64,000 nt of DNA from Clavibacter californiensis (GTDB lineage Bacteria; Actinomycetota; Actinomycetes; Actinomycetales; Microbacteriaceae): the NCBI RefSeq assembly GCF_021952865.1, contig NZ_CP040792.1, positions 2,108,001-2,172,000 of the forward strand. Direction: 5' to 3'. Position 1 is the stretch's first letter. Every line of letters begins with the position of its first letter. Both the position numbers and the translations under genes were made by a program. Below are positions 7,577 to 18,018 of the stretch, piece by piece. Below the pieces are notes generated by a model that saw only the letters and a program-made list of their open reading frames with translations, ran no database searches and had not been told where the DNA came from.

Positions 7577-10149
7577 CCGCGCGCCCCCGCATCCTCACGC
7601 TGCAGGGCGCCGCCCGCGCCCTCCTGTCGCGACTCGTCGCCCAGCCCGTGACCCTCGGCATCGCCGCGCTCATCCTCCTGCTCGCCGTGCTGCCCGCCGT
7701 CTCCGCGACGTGGCGGCGGGTCGTCCACCACGAGCTGGCTACCGGATACGTGGCGGTCGTCGAGCGCGGCCACTGGTGGACCACCGCCACGGCGGCCTTC
7801 CTCACCGACGGCCCCGTGGAGCTCGTCGTCTCGCTCCTCGCCGTGCTGGTGCTCGTCGGCGTCGCGGAGCACCTCATGGGCTGGTGGCGCACGCTCCTCG
7901 GGTTCGTGCTCACCGGCACCGTCGGCTCTCTCCTCGGCATCGCCGTCCAGGCGCTGGGGCTCGTGGACGGCGAGCTGTGGTCGCACGGCGTCCGCGGCAT
8001 CGCGACGGCGGATCCGCTCACGGCGGTCGCAGGCGTGCTCGCGCTCTCGAGCGCGTGGGCAGGCGTCCTGTGGCGGCGGCGCATCCGGGTGGTGCTCGTC
8101 GTCGTGGTGCTCGTGTTCCTGCTCTACTCGGGCCAGCCGAGCGACCTCTACCGGCTCCTCGCGATCCTGGTCGGCGGCGTCGTCGGCGCGCTGCTGCACC
8201 GGCCGGCCGGGGGAGCCCTGTGGCAGCGCAGCTCCCACCACGAGGTGCGCGTGATCCTCGCGGCGGTCGTGGCGATCCTCGGCACCGGCCCCGCGATCGC
8301 CCTGCTGTCCCGCAGCCGCTACGGCCCGCTCGCCCCCATCGCGCTGCTGTTCGTCGACGACCGGGTGCCGGGCGACGCGATCTCCACCCGCTGCCTGTCG
8401 AGCGACTTCACGCACGACTGCCTGCAGGAGATCATGCTGGCGCGCATCGGCGGCGGTGTGGGTCCCATCCTCCTGTCGGTGGCGCCGCTGCTCGCCCTGC
8501 TGGTCGCCGCGTACGGCCTGGCGCGCGGGCGTCGCTTCGCCGTGTGGCTGGCCGTCAGCGTCAACGTGCTGCTCGCCGTGCTCTCCGCCTACGCGTTCGG
8601 GATGCTGGTGCACCGCGACATGGTGTCGCCGCGCCTGTCCGCGTCCCCGTCCGCGCACCCGGAGGCGGTGGCCGCGCTCGTCGCGTCGGTGGCGCTGCCG
8701 CTCGGCAGCGCCATCATCCTCGTGCTCCTGCGCCGGCACTTCACCATCCTCTCGACGGCCCCCGCGATCCGGCGCTTCCTCGTGACGACGGGCGTCGCCC
8801 TGGCCGGCCTCATGGCGCTGTTCGTGGCCACGGGGCTCGCGCTCTCCGACGCCTTCACGCGGCCGGTGGACCTCAACGACCTGCTGGCCGAGGCGCCCGA
8901 CCGCTTCATCCCGGCGTCGTTCCTCCGCGGCGAGTCGCTCGACTTCCTGCCGACCGACCCGATCACCGACGTCGTCTACCGCGGTGTCGGGCCGGCCTTC
9001 TGGATCATCCTGGTGATCGCGAGCCTGCGCGCCATCGCCGACGTCCGCATCGCGGCCGTGCCCCGGGCGCAGGCCCGCGTCACGCCTGCCCTCCGCCGCG
9101 GGGCGATCGGCTCGCTGTCCCACATGGCGACGTGGCCGGGCAACTCGTACTGGATCGCGGCGGACGGGCAGACGGTCGTCGCCTACCGCGTGGTCGGCAG
9201 CGTCGCGATCACCACGGCCGCGCCGCTCGGACCGCCCGAGGACGACCGCGCCCTCCGCGACGTCCTCGGCCAGTTCGCGCGCTTCGCCGACGACAACGGG
9301 TGGACGCCCGTCTTCTACAGCGTCCCCGCGTCGATGACGCCGCTTTTCCGCGAGATGGGCTGGGAGACGCTGGTCGTCGCCGAGGAGACCGTCGTCCGCC
9401 CGGGCACGTGGCAGACCACGGGCAAGAAGTGGCAGGACGTGCGCACGTCCATCAACCGGGCGGATCGCGCGGGCATCCGGGCGGAGTGGACCACCTGGGC
9501 GGAGCTGCCCCTCGCCTGGGCCAGCCAGATCGAGCAGATGTCCGAGGAGTGGGTCGCGGAGAAGGAGCTGCCCGAGATGGGCTTCACCCTCGGCGGCGTG
9601 GAGGAGCTCCGGGATCCCGCCGTGCGGCTGATGCTCGCGATCGACGCGGACGACCACGTCCAGGCCGCCACGAGCTGGCTGCCGACCTGGCGTGACGGCG
9701 AGGTGATCGGCTGGACGCTCGACTTCATGCGCCGCCGCCCCGACGGGATCAACGGCGTGATGGAGTTCCTCATCGCCCGCTCGGCCATGCGGATGAAGGA
9801 GGACGGCATCGAGTTCATGAGCCTGTCCGCCGCGCCGCTCGCGCAGACGCGGGCGGCTTCGACCTCGGCCTCGGCCTCCGGCGGGCAGGCGGACGCCGGC
9901 ACCGGCGCGGAGCCGCAGGAGAGCGCGGTCGAGCGGATCCTCGAGTTCCTCGCCGACTCGCTGGAGCCGGTCTACGGCTTCCGGTCGCTGCTGGAGTTCA
10001 AGCGCAAGTTCCAGCCCGAGCTCGTGCCGCTGATCATGGCCTACCCGGACGCGACCGCCCTGCCGACCGTGGGCCTCGCGCTCACGCGCGCGTACCTGCC
10101 GTCGACGTCGGTGCGCGACCTGACGCGCGTGCTCCGCTCCGCGCGGTGA
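7573..10149 (+). CDS. MprF-like aminoacyl-phosphatidylglycerol synthase (DUF2156) with multi-spanning N terminus
   Basis: This 858-residue protein has a rhomboid-like/multi-spanning membrane region over about residues 1-500 and a C-terminal DUF2156 domain (dupGNAT fold). DUF2156 enzymes transfer an amino acid from aminoacyl-tRNA to phosphatidylglycerol or diacylglycerol. Hallmarks are GKKWQDVRTSINRADRAG, the MRRRPDG-N-GVMEFLI block, and YGFRSLLEFKRKF near the C terminus. The amino acid (Lys or Ala) cannot be read from sequence. A ~25-residue Ala/Ser/Gly-rich insert interrupts the domain near residue 760. GTG 7573 overlaps the hydrolase stop as GTGA, so the pair is coupled. Expected effect: lower negative surface charge and resistance to cationic peptides. 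Confidence 0.85.
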   Translation: MTARPRILTLQGAARALLSRLVAQPVTLGIAALILLLAVLPAVSATWRRVVHHELATGYVAVVERGHWWTTATAAFLTDGPVELVVSLLAVLVLVGVAEHLMGWWRTLLGFVLTGTVGSLLGIAVQALGLVDGELWSHGVRGIATADPLTAVAGVLALSSAWAGVLWRRRIRVVLVVVVLVFLLYSGQPSDLYRLLAILVGGVVGALLHRPAGGALWQRSSHHEVRVILAAVVAILGTGPAIALLSRSRYGPLAPIALLFVDDRVPGDAISTRCLSSDFTHDCLQEIMLARIGGGVGPILLSVAPLLALLVAAYGLARGRRFAVWLAVSVNVLLAVLSAYAFGMLVHRDMVSPRLSASPSAHPEAVAALVASVALPLGSAIILVLLRRHFTILSTAPAIRRFLVTTGVALAGLMALFVATGLALSDAFTRPVDLNDLLAEAPDRFIPASFLRGESLDFLPTDPITDVVYRGVGPAFWIILVIASLRAIADVRIAAVPRAQARVTPALRRGAIGSLSHMATWPGNSYWIAADGQTVVAYRVVGSVAITTAAPLGPPEDDRALRDVLGQFARFADDNGWTPVFYSVPASMTPLFREMGWETLVVAEETVVRPGTWQTTGKKWQDVRTSINRADRAGIRAEWTTWAELPLAWASQIEQMSEEWVAEKELPEMGFTLGGVEELRDPAVRLMLAIDADDHVQAATSWLPTWRDGEVIGWTLDFMRRRPDGINGVMEFLIARSAMRMKEDGIEFMSLSAAPLAQTRAASTSASASGGQADAGTGAEPQESAVERILEFLADSLEPVYGFRSLLEFKRKFQPELVPLIMAYPDATALPTVGLALTRAYLPSTSVRDLTRVLRSAR

Positions 10150-10196
10150 GCGCCGTCCGTCGGCCGCCGCGGGTGCGGAGCCACGCGGCGCCGGTG

Positions 10197-10202
10197 TACC
10201 GT
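10197..10202 (+). promoter_or_regulatory. -10 box TACCGT, leaderless promoter of leuA leader
   Basis: TACCGT is followed by 6 nt (GGTCGC) and then the ATG of the leader peptide at 10209. The box and spacer are nearly identical to those of the kinase gene at 3832 (TACGGT-GGTCGC-ATG). The leuA transcript should therefore begin at the leader ATG. Confidence 0.65.
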
Positions 10203-10208
10203 GGTCGC

Positions 10209-10253
10209 ATGCAGTCCGGCCGCCTCCTCCTTAGTCGCCGCGGCGAGGCCTGA
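10209..10253 (+). CDS. leuA leader peptide (14 aa, Leu-rich, leaderless)
   Basis: A short ORF reads MQSGRLLLSRRGEA then TGA, 61 nt before leuA. It holds three consecutive Leu codons, CTC CTC CTT; CTT is rare in this G+C-rich sequence. It starts at the predicted transcription start with no RBS. Actinobacterial leuA genes are known to be preceded by Leu-rich leader peptides acting in attenuation. The combination here of Leu run, leaderless start and downstream RBS-masking stem fits ribosome-stalling control by charged tRNA-Leu. Translation itself is not shown. Confidence 0.72.
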   Translation: MQSGRLLLSRRGEA

Positions 10254-10260
10254 TCCGGCC

Positions 10261-12081
<1,821 letters not shown>

Positions 12082-12104
12082 CCCCTGTCGCGTGACGCGC
12101 GATC

Positions 12105-12136
12105 ACGACGGCCGGGCGGCGACGCCCGGCCGTCGT
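12105..12136. terminator. 14-bp hairpin between leuA and convergent channel gene
   Basis: ACGACGGCCGGGCG (12105-12118) pairs perfectly with 12123-12136 around a GCGA tetraloop. It lies between two convergent genes, so it can serve both strands. It has no U-tract, which is common in high-G+C actinobacteria. Confidence 0.7.
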
Positions 12137-12171
12137 CGTGCGCGGCGGCGGATGCGCGCGCGCCCGCGGGA

Positions 12172-12849
12172 TCAGCGCCGCGGACGCGGCCGGCGCAGCG
12201 CCGTGAACCGCAGACGGCTCAGCGCGCGCTGCTCCGGGAGGCTCCAGCCGAAGCGCACCGCCAGGAGCCGCGTGGTGGCCGTGACCGCCACGCACACGAT
12301 GGCCGCGACCCACATGGGAACGCCGAACGCGGCGAGCACGACGACGATGACCGCGCCCACACCCGCGGCGACCGCGTAGAGCGAGCCCACGTGCATCATC
12401 GCGATGGGCAGGTTGAGCAGGAGGTCGCGCACGAACGAGCCGCCGACAGCCGAGACGACGCCGATGAAGACGGCGGGCACCTCCGGCACCCCCGCGGCCA
12501 GAGCCTTCGATGTCCCGATGGCGCAGAACAGGCCGATGGTGAGGGCGTCGAGGGCGGTGATGACGACGTCGAGGCGCGTGAAGATCCGCTCGAGCAGCAT
12601 GCCGCCGAGGGCCGCGGCGACCGCGATGAGCATGAGCCAGTTGCTGGAGAGCGCCGCCGGGGTGACGTTGAGGAACACGTCGCGGAGGAGCCCGCCGCCG
12701 AGGCCGGTGGCCGTGCCGATGATGGCGACGCCGAGGAGGTCGAGGCGGCGGTCGCGGAAGCCCGCCGCGAACATGGCGCCCTGCAGGCTGCCGATGCTGA
12801 CCGCCAGGAGGTCCGCCCAGAGCGGGATGGTGAGGGGGACGGGATCCAT
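12172..12849 (-). CDS. TRIC/UPF0126 family membrane protein (putative cation channel)
   Basis: This 225-residue protein has about seven hydrophobic segments arranged as an internal duplication. The two paired glycine motifs, GLGGGLLRD near residue 50 and AVGGSFVRD near residue 136, are characteristic of the YadS/UPF0126 family. Bacterial members are structurally related to trimeric intracellular cation (TRIC) channels. ATG 12849 has an AGGGGAGG RBS. The protein lies convergent to leuA and divergent to recO, with a 118-bp gap between this start and recO. Confidence 0.85.
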   Translation of the reverse strand: MDPVPLTIPLWADLLAVSIGSLQGAMFAAGFRDRRLDLLGVAIIGTATGLGGGLLRDVFLNVTPAALSSNWLMLIAVAAALGGMLLERIFTRLDVVITALDALTIGLFCAIGTSKALAAGVPEVPAVFIGVVSAVGGSFVRDLLLNLPIAMMHVGSLYAVAAGVGAVIVVVLAAFGVPMWVAAIVCVAVTATTRLLAVRFGWSLPEQRALSRLRFTALRRPRPRR

Positions 12850-12955
12850 GGCCTCCCCTTGATAGCACAGCGCGGGTGCCCCGCCCGGCCGCGTGACGCC
12901 GGGCGGACCGTGCCCGCCCCGCGCGGCGGCGGAGGGGGAGCCGGCGCGCGGGGCG

Positions 12956-12961
12956 GATAAT
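12956..12961 (+). promoter_or_regulatory. -10 box GATAAT, leaderless promoter of recO
   Basis: GATAAT is followed by 6 nt and GTG 12968. No Shine-Dalgarno precedes the GTG. The placement matches the other leaderless promoters in the window and fixes the recO start. Confidence 0.6.
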
Positions 12962-12967
12962 CGAGGG

Positions 12968-13903
12968 GTGCCCCTCTACCGTGACGAGATCGTCGTCCTG
13001 CGCACCCACAAGCTGGGCGAGGCGGACCGGATCGTCACGATGCTCTCGCGCCAGCACGGCAAGATCCGCGCGGTGGCCAAGGGCGTGCGCCGCACGCAGT
13101 CGAAGTTCGGCGCCCGGCTCGAGCCGTTCATGGTCGCCGACGCGCAGTTCTTCGAGGGCAGGACGCTCGACATCATCACGCAGGCCGAGTCCATCGCCTC
13201 CTACGGCGCCCTCATCGCGGCCGACTACGGCAGCTACACGGCCGCCAGCGCGATGGTCGAGACCGCCGACCGCGTCACGGAGGACGAGGGCTCGCTCCAG
13301 CAGTACCTGCTCTTGGTCGGCGCCCTCAGGTCCCTCAGCCGCCGCGAGCACGGCGCGAGCCTGACGCTCGACTCGTACCTGCTGCGCAGCCTGTCGATGG
13401 CCGGCTGGGCGCCGAGCTTCCAGGACTGCGCGGTGACGGGCGCGCCCGGGCCTCACTCCGCCTTCGTCGTGCAGCTCGGCGGCGTGGTCGCGGATGCCGC
13501 CGCCCCGCCCGGATCCCCCCGGCTCGACCCCGACACCCTCGCGCTGCTCTCGGCCCTCCTCACGGGCGACTGGCCGCACGCCGAGGCCGCGACGCTGCGA
13601 TCGCAGGCGCGCGCGAGCGGCGTGGTCGCGGCGTACGCGCAGTGGCACCTCGACCGGGGGATCCGCTCGCTCGGCCTCGTCGACCGCAGCGACGCGCGAC
13701 AGCTGCTGCCGCCCACCGAGCAGCCGGTGCCGCTCGACGCGCCCGACATCGACGGCGCCGACCCGGATCCCGCCGCGGCCCTCGCCGCCGCGACCGCGTC
13801 CGTCGTGCGCGCGACGCCGCGCGACCCGGAGCCCGAGCCCGAGCCCGACGCCATGCCCGCCACCCCCGCCGACCGCCCCCGAGCACAGGAGACGACCCCA
13901 TGA
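12968..13903 (+). CDS. recO: DNA repair protein RecO
   Basis: RecO is the recombination mediator that, with RecR, loads RecA onto SSB-coated single strands. The N-terminal OB fold begins [20 protein letters not shown] and continues to about residue 80, followed by the helical domain. The central region has only scattered cysteines (DCAVTG), not a full zinc motif. The last ~60 residues are a Pro/Glu/Ala-rich tail (EPEPEPEP) that lengthens the protein to 311 residues. GTG 12968 is chosen from homology and the adjacent -10 box. The stop overlaps uppS as ATGA. Confidence 0.93.
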   Translation: MPLYRDEIVVLRTHKLGEADRIVTMLSRQHGKIRAVAKGVRRTQSKFGARLEPFMVADAQFFEGRTLDIITQAESIASYGALIAADYGSYTAASAMVETADRVTEDEGSLQQYLLLVGALRSLSRREHGASLTLDSYLLRSLSMAGWAPSFQDCAVTGAPGPHSAFVVQLGGVVADAAAPPGSPRLDPDTLALLSALLTGDWPHAEAATLRSQARASGVVAAYAQWHLDRGIRSLGLVDRSDARQLLPPTEQPVPLDAPDIDGADPDPAAALAAATASVVRATPRDPEPEPEPDAMPATPADRPRAQETTP

Positions 13904-14766
13904 GCCGACGCCCCGAGGTCCCCGGCCGCACCGACCTGCCGCTCGACTGGACCGGCGAGCAGCCGCCCGCGATCCCCGCCGACCTCGTGCCGAAGCACAT
14001 CGCGGTCGTGATGGACGGCAACGGCCGCTGGGCCAACCAGCGCGGCCTGCCCCGCACCGCCGGGCACCAGGCGGGCGAGGAGGCCTGGTTCGACACCGTC
14101 GCGGGCGCCGTGCAGCTGGGCGCCACGCACCTGTCCGTCTACGCGTTCTCCACCGAGAACTGGAAGCGCTCGCCCGCCGAGGTGCGCTTCCTCATGGGCT
14201 TCAACCGCGACGTGATCCACCGCCGCCGCGACCAGCTGAACGCCTGGAACGTCCGCATCCGCTGGGCCGGCCGCCGCCCCCGCCTCTGGCGCAGCGTCAT
14301 CGACGACCTCCAGGTCGCGGAGGAGATGACCAAGCACAACACCGGGATGACGCTCACGATGTGCATCAACTACGGCGGGCGGACGGAGATCGGCGACGCC
14401 GTGAAGCGCATCGCCGAGGACGTGGACGCGGGGCGGCTCAAGGCGTCGCGCGTCGACGAGCGCACGATCCAGCGCTACCTCTACCTGCCGGACGTGCCCG
14501 ACGTCGACCTGTTCATCCGCAGCTCGGGGGAGCAGCGCACGAGCAACTTCCTGCTCTGGCAGTCGGCGTACGCGGAGATGGTGTTCCTCGACCGGCTGTG
14601 GCCCGACTTCCGCCGCAAGGACCTGTGGGACGCCGTCGAGAGCTACGTGCACCGCGACCGGCGGTTCGGCGGCGCTGTCGACGCGCACGCGGGCGACGAG
14701 GACGTGGGGTCCGCCGAGGATCCGGACGCGGAGGTCGAGGGCGACCGCGACACCGCCGCTCAGTAG
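13900..14766 (+). CDS. uppS: Isoprenyl (undecaprenyl/decaprenyl) diphosphate synthase
   Basis: This cis-prenyltransferase makes the polyprenyl diphosphate carrier for cell-wall and polysaccharide synthesis. Signature blocks are [19 protein letters not shown] near residue 38 (catalytic Asp), [11 protein letters not shown] near 85, and [19 protein letters not shown] near 200. The 288-residue length includes an acidic C-terminal extension. The ATG overlaps the recO stop as ATGA. The TAG stop (14764-14766) lies within the -10 box of the next gene. Confidence 0.95.
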   Translation: MSRRPEVPGRTDLPLDWTGEQPPAIPADLVPKHIAVVMDGNGRWANQRGLPRTAGHQAGEEAWFDTVAGAVQLGATHLSVYAFSTENWKRSPAEVRFLMGFNRDVIHRRRDQLNAWNVRIRWAGRRPRLWRSVIDDLQVAEEMTKHNTGMTLTMCINYGGRTEIGDAVKRIAEDVDAGRLKASRVDERTIQRYLYLPDVPDVDLFIRSSGEQRTSNFLLWQSAYAEMVFLDRLWPDFRRKDLWDAVESYVHRDRRFGGAVDAHAGDEDVGSAEDPDAEVEGDRDTAAQ

Positions 14767-14769
14767 CAT
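14764..14769 (+). promoter_or_regulatory. -10 box TAGCAT overlapping uppS stop codon
   Basis: TAGCAT (its first three bases are the uppS TAG stop) is followed by 6 nt and GTG 14776. The downstream oxidoreductase gene therefore seems to have its own leaderless promoter, although only 9 nt separate it from uppS. Confidence 0.6.
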
Positions 14770-14775
14770 CGGGAC

Positions 14776-15885
14776 GTGAGCACACCCGACACCGCGCCCC
14801 AGCCGTCCGCCCCCGTCGCCTCCACCGAGGGCGGCGACGTGCCCATCCGCGTGGGGATCGTCGGCTACGGCCTCGCCGGCCGCGTCTTCCACGCGCCGTT
14901 CCTCCAGGCGAGCCCCGAGTACCGCATCGCCCTCGTCTCCACCTCCGACGCGGACCGCGCCGCGCAGGTCCGCGATCGCCACCCCGGCGCCGACGTCGTC
15001 GCCTCCGCGGACGAGCTCTTCGCGCGATCCGCCGAGCTCGACATGGTCGTCATCGCGTCGCCCGCATCCGCGCACCTCCGCCAGGGGCTCCAGGCGCTCG
15101 ACGCGCACCTCGCCGTCGTGATGGACAAGCCGTTCGTCGCGACCGTGGACGAGGCGCTCATGCTCATCGAGCGCGCCGAGGCCCTCGGGGTCCCGTTCTC
15201 GGTGTTCCAGAACCGGCGGTGGGATGGCGACTTCCTCACCGTGACGGCGCTCGTCGCGTCGGGCCGCCTCGGCGAGGTCCACCGCTTCGAGTCGACGTTC
15301 GAGCGCTGGGGCGGACCCGTCCGCGACCGCTGGCAGGACCGCGAGACGCCGGCCGACGCGGCGGGCATCTCCTACGACCTCGGCAGCCACCTCATCGACC
15401 AGGCGCTCGAGCTGTTCGGACCCGTCGCCGACTTCGCGGCCGAGCTCGCGACCGTGCGCGACGGATCCGCGAGCGACGACGACGCCTTCTACTCGCTGCT
15501 GCACGAGTCGGGCGTCCAGTCGCACATCACCGTCAGCCGCGTCGCCGCGCTCGCCGGCCCCCGCTTCCGCGTCCTCGGCACCGCGGGTGCGTACGCCGTG
15601 CACGGGCTGGATCCGCAGGAGCCGCTCCTCAAGGACGGCGCGTCGCCAACCGACCCGGGCTTCGGCGAGGCGCCCGAGGCCGAGTGGGGCACGCTCGTGG
15701 AGGCGGCGGGCGATCCGGCGGGGGAGCGGATCCCCACCGAGCGCGGCCGCTACGCCGACTTCTACGCACGCATGGCCGACGCCGTCCGCGGACGCGGCCC
15801 CGTGCCGGTGGACCCCCGCGACTCCCTCGAGACCGTCCGCATCGTCGAGCTCGCGCACCGGCGGACCGCGGGCGACGACGACTGA
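14776..15885 (+). CDS. Gfo/Idh/MocA family oxidoreductase
   Basis: This 369-residue NAD(P)-dependent sugar or inositol dehydrogenase-like protein has an N-terminal Rossmann fold (VGIVGYGLAGRVFHAPFL, from about residue 28) and the family motif MDKPF (~117). The C-terminal alpha/beta domain starts near residue 155 with YDLGSHLIDQALELFG, where the His is conserved. The resemblance is to the YdgJ/YvaA-type inositol dehydrogenase group; the substrate is unknown. It is transcribed from its own promoter just after uppS. Confidence 0.9.
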   Translation: MSTPDTAPQPSAPVASTEGGDVPIRVGIVGYGLAGRVFHAPFLQASPEYRIALVSTSDADRAAQVRDRHPGADVVASADELFARSAELDMVVIASPASAHLRQGLQALDAHLAVVMDKPFVATVDEALMLIERAEALGVPFSVFQNRRWDGDFLTVTALVASGRLGEVHRFESTFERWGGPVRDRWQDRETPADAAGISYDLGSHLIDQALELFGPVADFAAELATVRDGSASDDDAFYSLLHESGVQSHITVSRVAALAGPRFRVLGTAGAYAVHGLDPQEPLLKDGASPTDPGFGEAPEAEWGTLVEAAGDPAGERIPTERGRYADFYARMADAVRGRGPVPVDPRDSLETVRIVELAHRRTAGDDD

Positions 15886-15899
15886 GCGCGCAGCGCCCG

Positions 15900-15905
15900 T
15901 AGACT
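15900..15905 (+). promoter_or_regulatory. -10 box TAGACT of glyS
   Basis: TAGACT implies a transcription start near 15912 and a leader of ~84 nt before the GTG at 15996. The leader has a 7-nt complement pair (GACTGGG 15902-15908 with CCCAGTC around 15968-15974), but part of it would lie upstream of the start, so it is not claimed as a riboswitch. Confidence 0.45.
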
Positions 15906-15995
15906 GGGGGCCGCCTTTCCCGGCGACGTCGGCATCCGCCGGCCGGTCGCCGTCCGCCGACCGGGCACCCAGTCCGGCCCCACCTAGGAGCAAAC

Positions 15996-17381
15996 GTGGC
16001 AACCCCCTCGCGTCTCGACCCGGTCATCAACCTCGCCAAGCGGCGCGGGTTCGTCTTCCAGGCGGGTGAGATCTACGGCGGCTCGCGCTCCGCGTGGGAC
16101 TACGGGCCGCTCGGCGTGGCGCTGAAGGAGAACATCAAGCGCCAGTGGTGGCAGACGATGGTCAACGGCCGCGACGACGTCGTGGGCCTCGACTCCTCGG
16201 TGATCCTCCCCCGCCGCGTGTGGGAGGCGTCCGGCCACGTCGAGGTCTTCAGCGATCCGCTCGTCGAGTCGCTGCACACGCACAAGCGCTACCGCGCCGA
16301 CCACCTCCTCGAGGCGTACGAGGCGAAGCACGGCCACCCGCCGGTCAACGGCCTCGCCGACATCAAGGACCCGGACACCGGCCAGCCCGGATCGTGGACC
16401 GAGCCGCAGAACTTCTCGGGCCTCCTCAAGACCTTCCTCGGCCCCGTCGACAACCAGGAGGGCATGCACTACCTCCGCCCCGAGACCGCGCAGGGCATCT
16501 TCGTCAACTTCGCGAACGTCCTGAGCGCCGCGCGCCAGAAGCCGCCGTTCGGCATCGGCCAGATCGGCAAGAGCTTCCGCAACGAGATCACGCCGCAGAA
16601 CTGGATCTTCCGCACGCGCGAGTTCGAGCAGATGGAGATGGAGTTCTTCGTCGAGCCCGGAACCGACGCCGAGTGGCACCAGTACTGGATCGACGCCCGC
16701 TACGCCTGGTACACCGACCTCGGCATCGACCCCGAGAACCTGCGCCTCTTCGAGCACCCGGCCGAGAAGCTGTCGCACTACTCCACCCGCACGGTCGACA
16801 TCGAGTACCGCTTCGGCTTCGCCGGCGGCGCGTGGGGCGAGCTCGAGGGCATCGCGAACCGCACCGACTACGACCTGCGCACGCACTCCGAGGCGTCCGG
16901 CCAGGACCTCTCCTACTTCGACCAGACGAAGAACGAGCGCTGGATCCCGTACGTCATCGAGCCCGCGGCCGGCCTCACCCGGTCGATGATGGCGTTCCTG
17001 GTCGACGCGTACCACGAGGACGAGGCCCCGAACGCGAAGGGGGGCGTCGACAAGCGCACGGTCCTCCGCCTCGACCGGCGCCTCGCGCCCGTCAAGGTCG
17101 CCGTGCTGCCGCTGTCTCGCAACGAGAAGCTGTCGCCGGTCGCGCGCGAGCTCGCCGCGGAGCTGCGCAAGGTCTGGAACATCGAGTTCGACGACGCGGG
17201 CGCCATCGGCCGCCGCTACCGCCGGCAGGACGAGATCGGCACGCCGTTCTGCGTCACGGTCGACTTCGACACCCTGGACGACCGCGCCGTCACCGTGCGC
17301 GAGCGCGACACCATGGCGCAGGAGCGCATCCCGCTCGACGACCTCATGGGGTACCTCGCGGGGCAGCTCATCGGGGCCTGA
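15996..17381 (+). CDS. glyS: Glycyl-tRNA synthetase (class II, homodimeric type)
   Basis: This enzyme charges tRNA-Gly. The 461-residue single-chain form is the alpha2 type, not the bacterial alpha2beta2 GlyQS. Class II motifs visible are motif 2 ([19 protein letters not shown], about residue 190), the [19 protein letters not shown] block, and motif 3 ([12 protein letters not shown], near 325). The C-terminal anticodon-binding domain starts near 360 ([14 protein letters not shown]). GTG 15996 has RBS TAGGAG at 15985-15990. It is convergent with the deacylase gene. Confidence 0.96.
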   Translation: MATPSRLDPVINLAKRRGFVFQAGEIYGGSRSAWDYGPLGVALKENIKRQWWQTMVNGRDDVVGLDSSVILPRRVWEASGHVEVFSDPLVESLHTHKRYRADHLLEAYEAKHGHPPVNGLADIKDPDTGQPGSWTEPQNFSGLLKTFLGPVDNQEGMHYLRPETAQGIFVNFANVLSAARQKPPFGIGQIGKSFRNEITPQNWIFRTREFEQMEMEFFVEPGTDAEWHQYWIDARYAWYTDLGIDPENLRLFEHPAEKLSHYSTRTVDIEYRFGFAGGAWGELEGIANRTDYDLRTHSEASGQDLSYFDQTKNERWIPYVIEPAAGLTRSMMAFLVDAYHEDEAPNAKGGVDKRTVLRLDRRLAPVKVAVLPLSRNEKLSPVARELAAELRKVWNIEFDDAGAIGRRYRRQDEIGTPFCVTVDFDTLDDRAVTVRERDTMAQERIPLDDLMGYLAGQLIGA

Positions 17382-17433
17382 TCCGCTCCTCCCGCACGGC
17401 CGATCCGCCGTCCCAGGTCCCGCTCGCGCGGGG

Positions 17434-17967
17434 TCAGGGGCGGCGGATCGTCAGCTCATCCGTGATGTCGCCGACCGTCGCGCCGAGCGCGTCCACGAGC
17501 GCGTCCGCGTCCACCAGGGCCGAGACGCCGTGCTCGCCGCCGCCCATCCCGATCCGCCGACCCGCGATCCGCTCGTCCGCGTAGACGGGCAGCTCGCCGT
17601 GTGCGCCGAGCGGCGTGATGGTGCCGCGCTCGTATCCGGTCGCCTCGAGCGCGACCTCGGGCGCGGGCATCGAGAGCTTGTTGACGCCCACGAGCGCACG
17701 CAGCTTCGCCCAGCTGATCTGCCGGTCGCCGGGCACGAGCGCGATGAGCAGGGCGCCGTCGTGGCGCTTGACCACGAGCGACTTCACGAGGTGCGACGGC
17801 GCGATGCCGAGGCCGCGGGCCGCCTCCTCGAGGGATCCGGCGTCCGGGCGGTCGACGACCTCGACGTCGATCCCGAGGCGCGCGGCGTGGGCGAGCACGC
17901 GGGCGCGGCCCTGAGGAGCGGCGTCGTCGGATCCGGACGGGACGGGGGAGGGGGAGCTGTCGGCCAT
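17434..17967 (-). CDS. YbaK/EbsC-type aminoacyl-tRNA deacylase
   Basis: This 177-residue protein matches the YbaK/ProX editing-domain family, which hydrolyses mischarged tRNAs such as Cys-tRNA(Pro). Visible elements are the substrate-pocket Lys in HLVKSLVVK (about residue 68), the SWAKLRALVG region, and GYERGTITPLGAHGELPVYAD with conserved Gly and Pro residues. ATG 17967 is followed by a Ser/Pro-rich leader of ~20 residues. No strong RBS was seen. Only 51 bp separate this start from the divergent FrnE-like gene. Confidence 0.88.
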   Translation of the reverse strand: MADSSPSPVPSGSDDAAPQGRARVLAHAARLGIDVEVVDRPDAGSLEEAARGLGIAPSHLVKSLVVKRHDGALLIALVPGDRQISWAKLRALVGVNKLSMPAPEVALEATGYERGTITPLGAHGELPVYADERIAGRRIGMGGGEHGVSALVDADALVDALGATVGDITDELTIRRP

Positions 17968-18018
17968 GCTCGGGCAACACCGCGGGAATGCCCCGCCTTC
18001 CCGACCGGTTGCCCACCC

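Noticed and set aside
15900-15995. T-box or riboswitch in the glyS leader
   Set aside because: The ~84-nt leader has no T-box core (AGGGUGGNACCGCG) and is too short; the one complementary pair partly lies upstream of the predicted transcription start.
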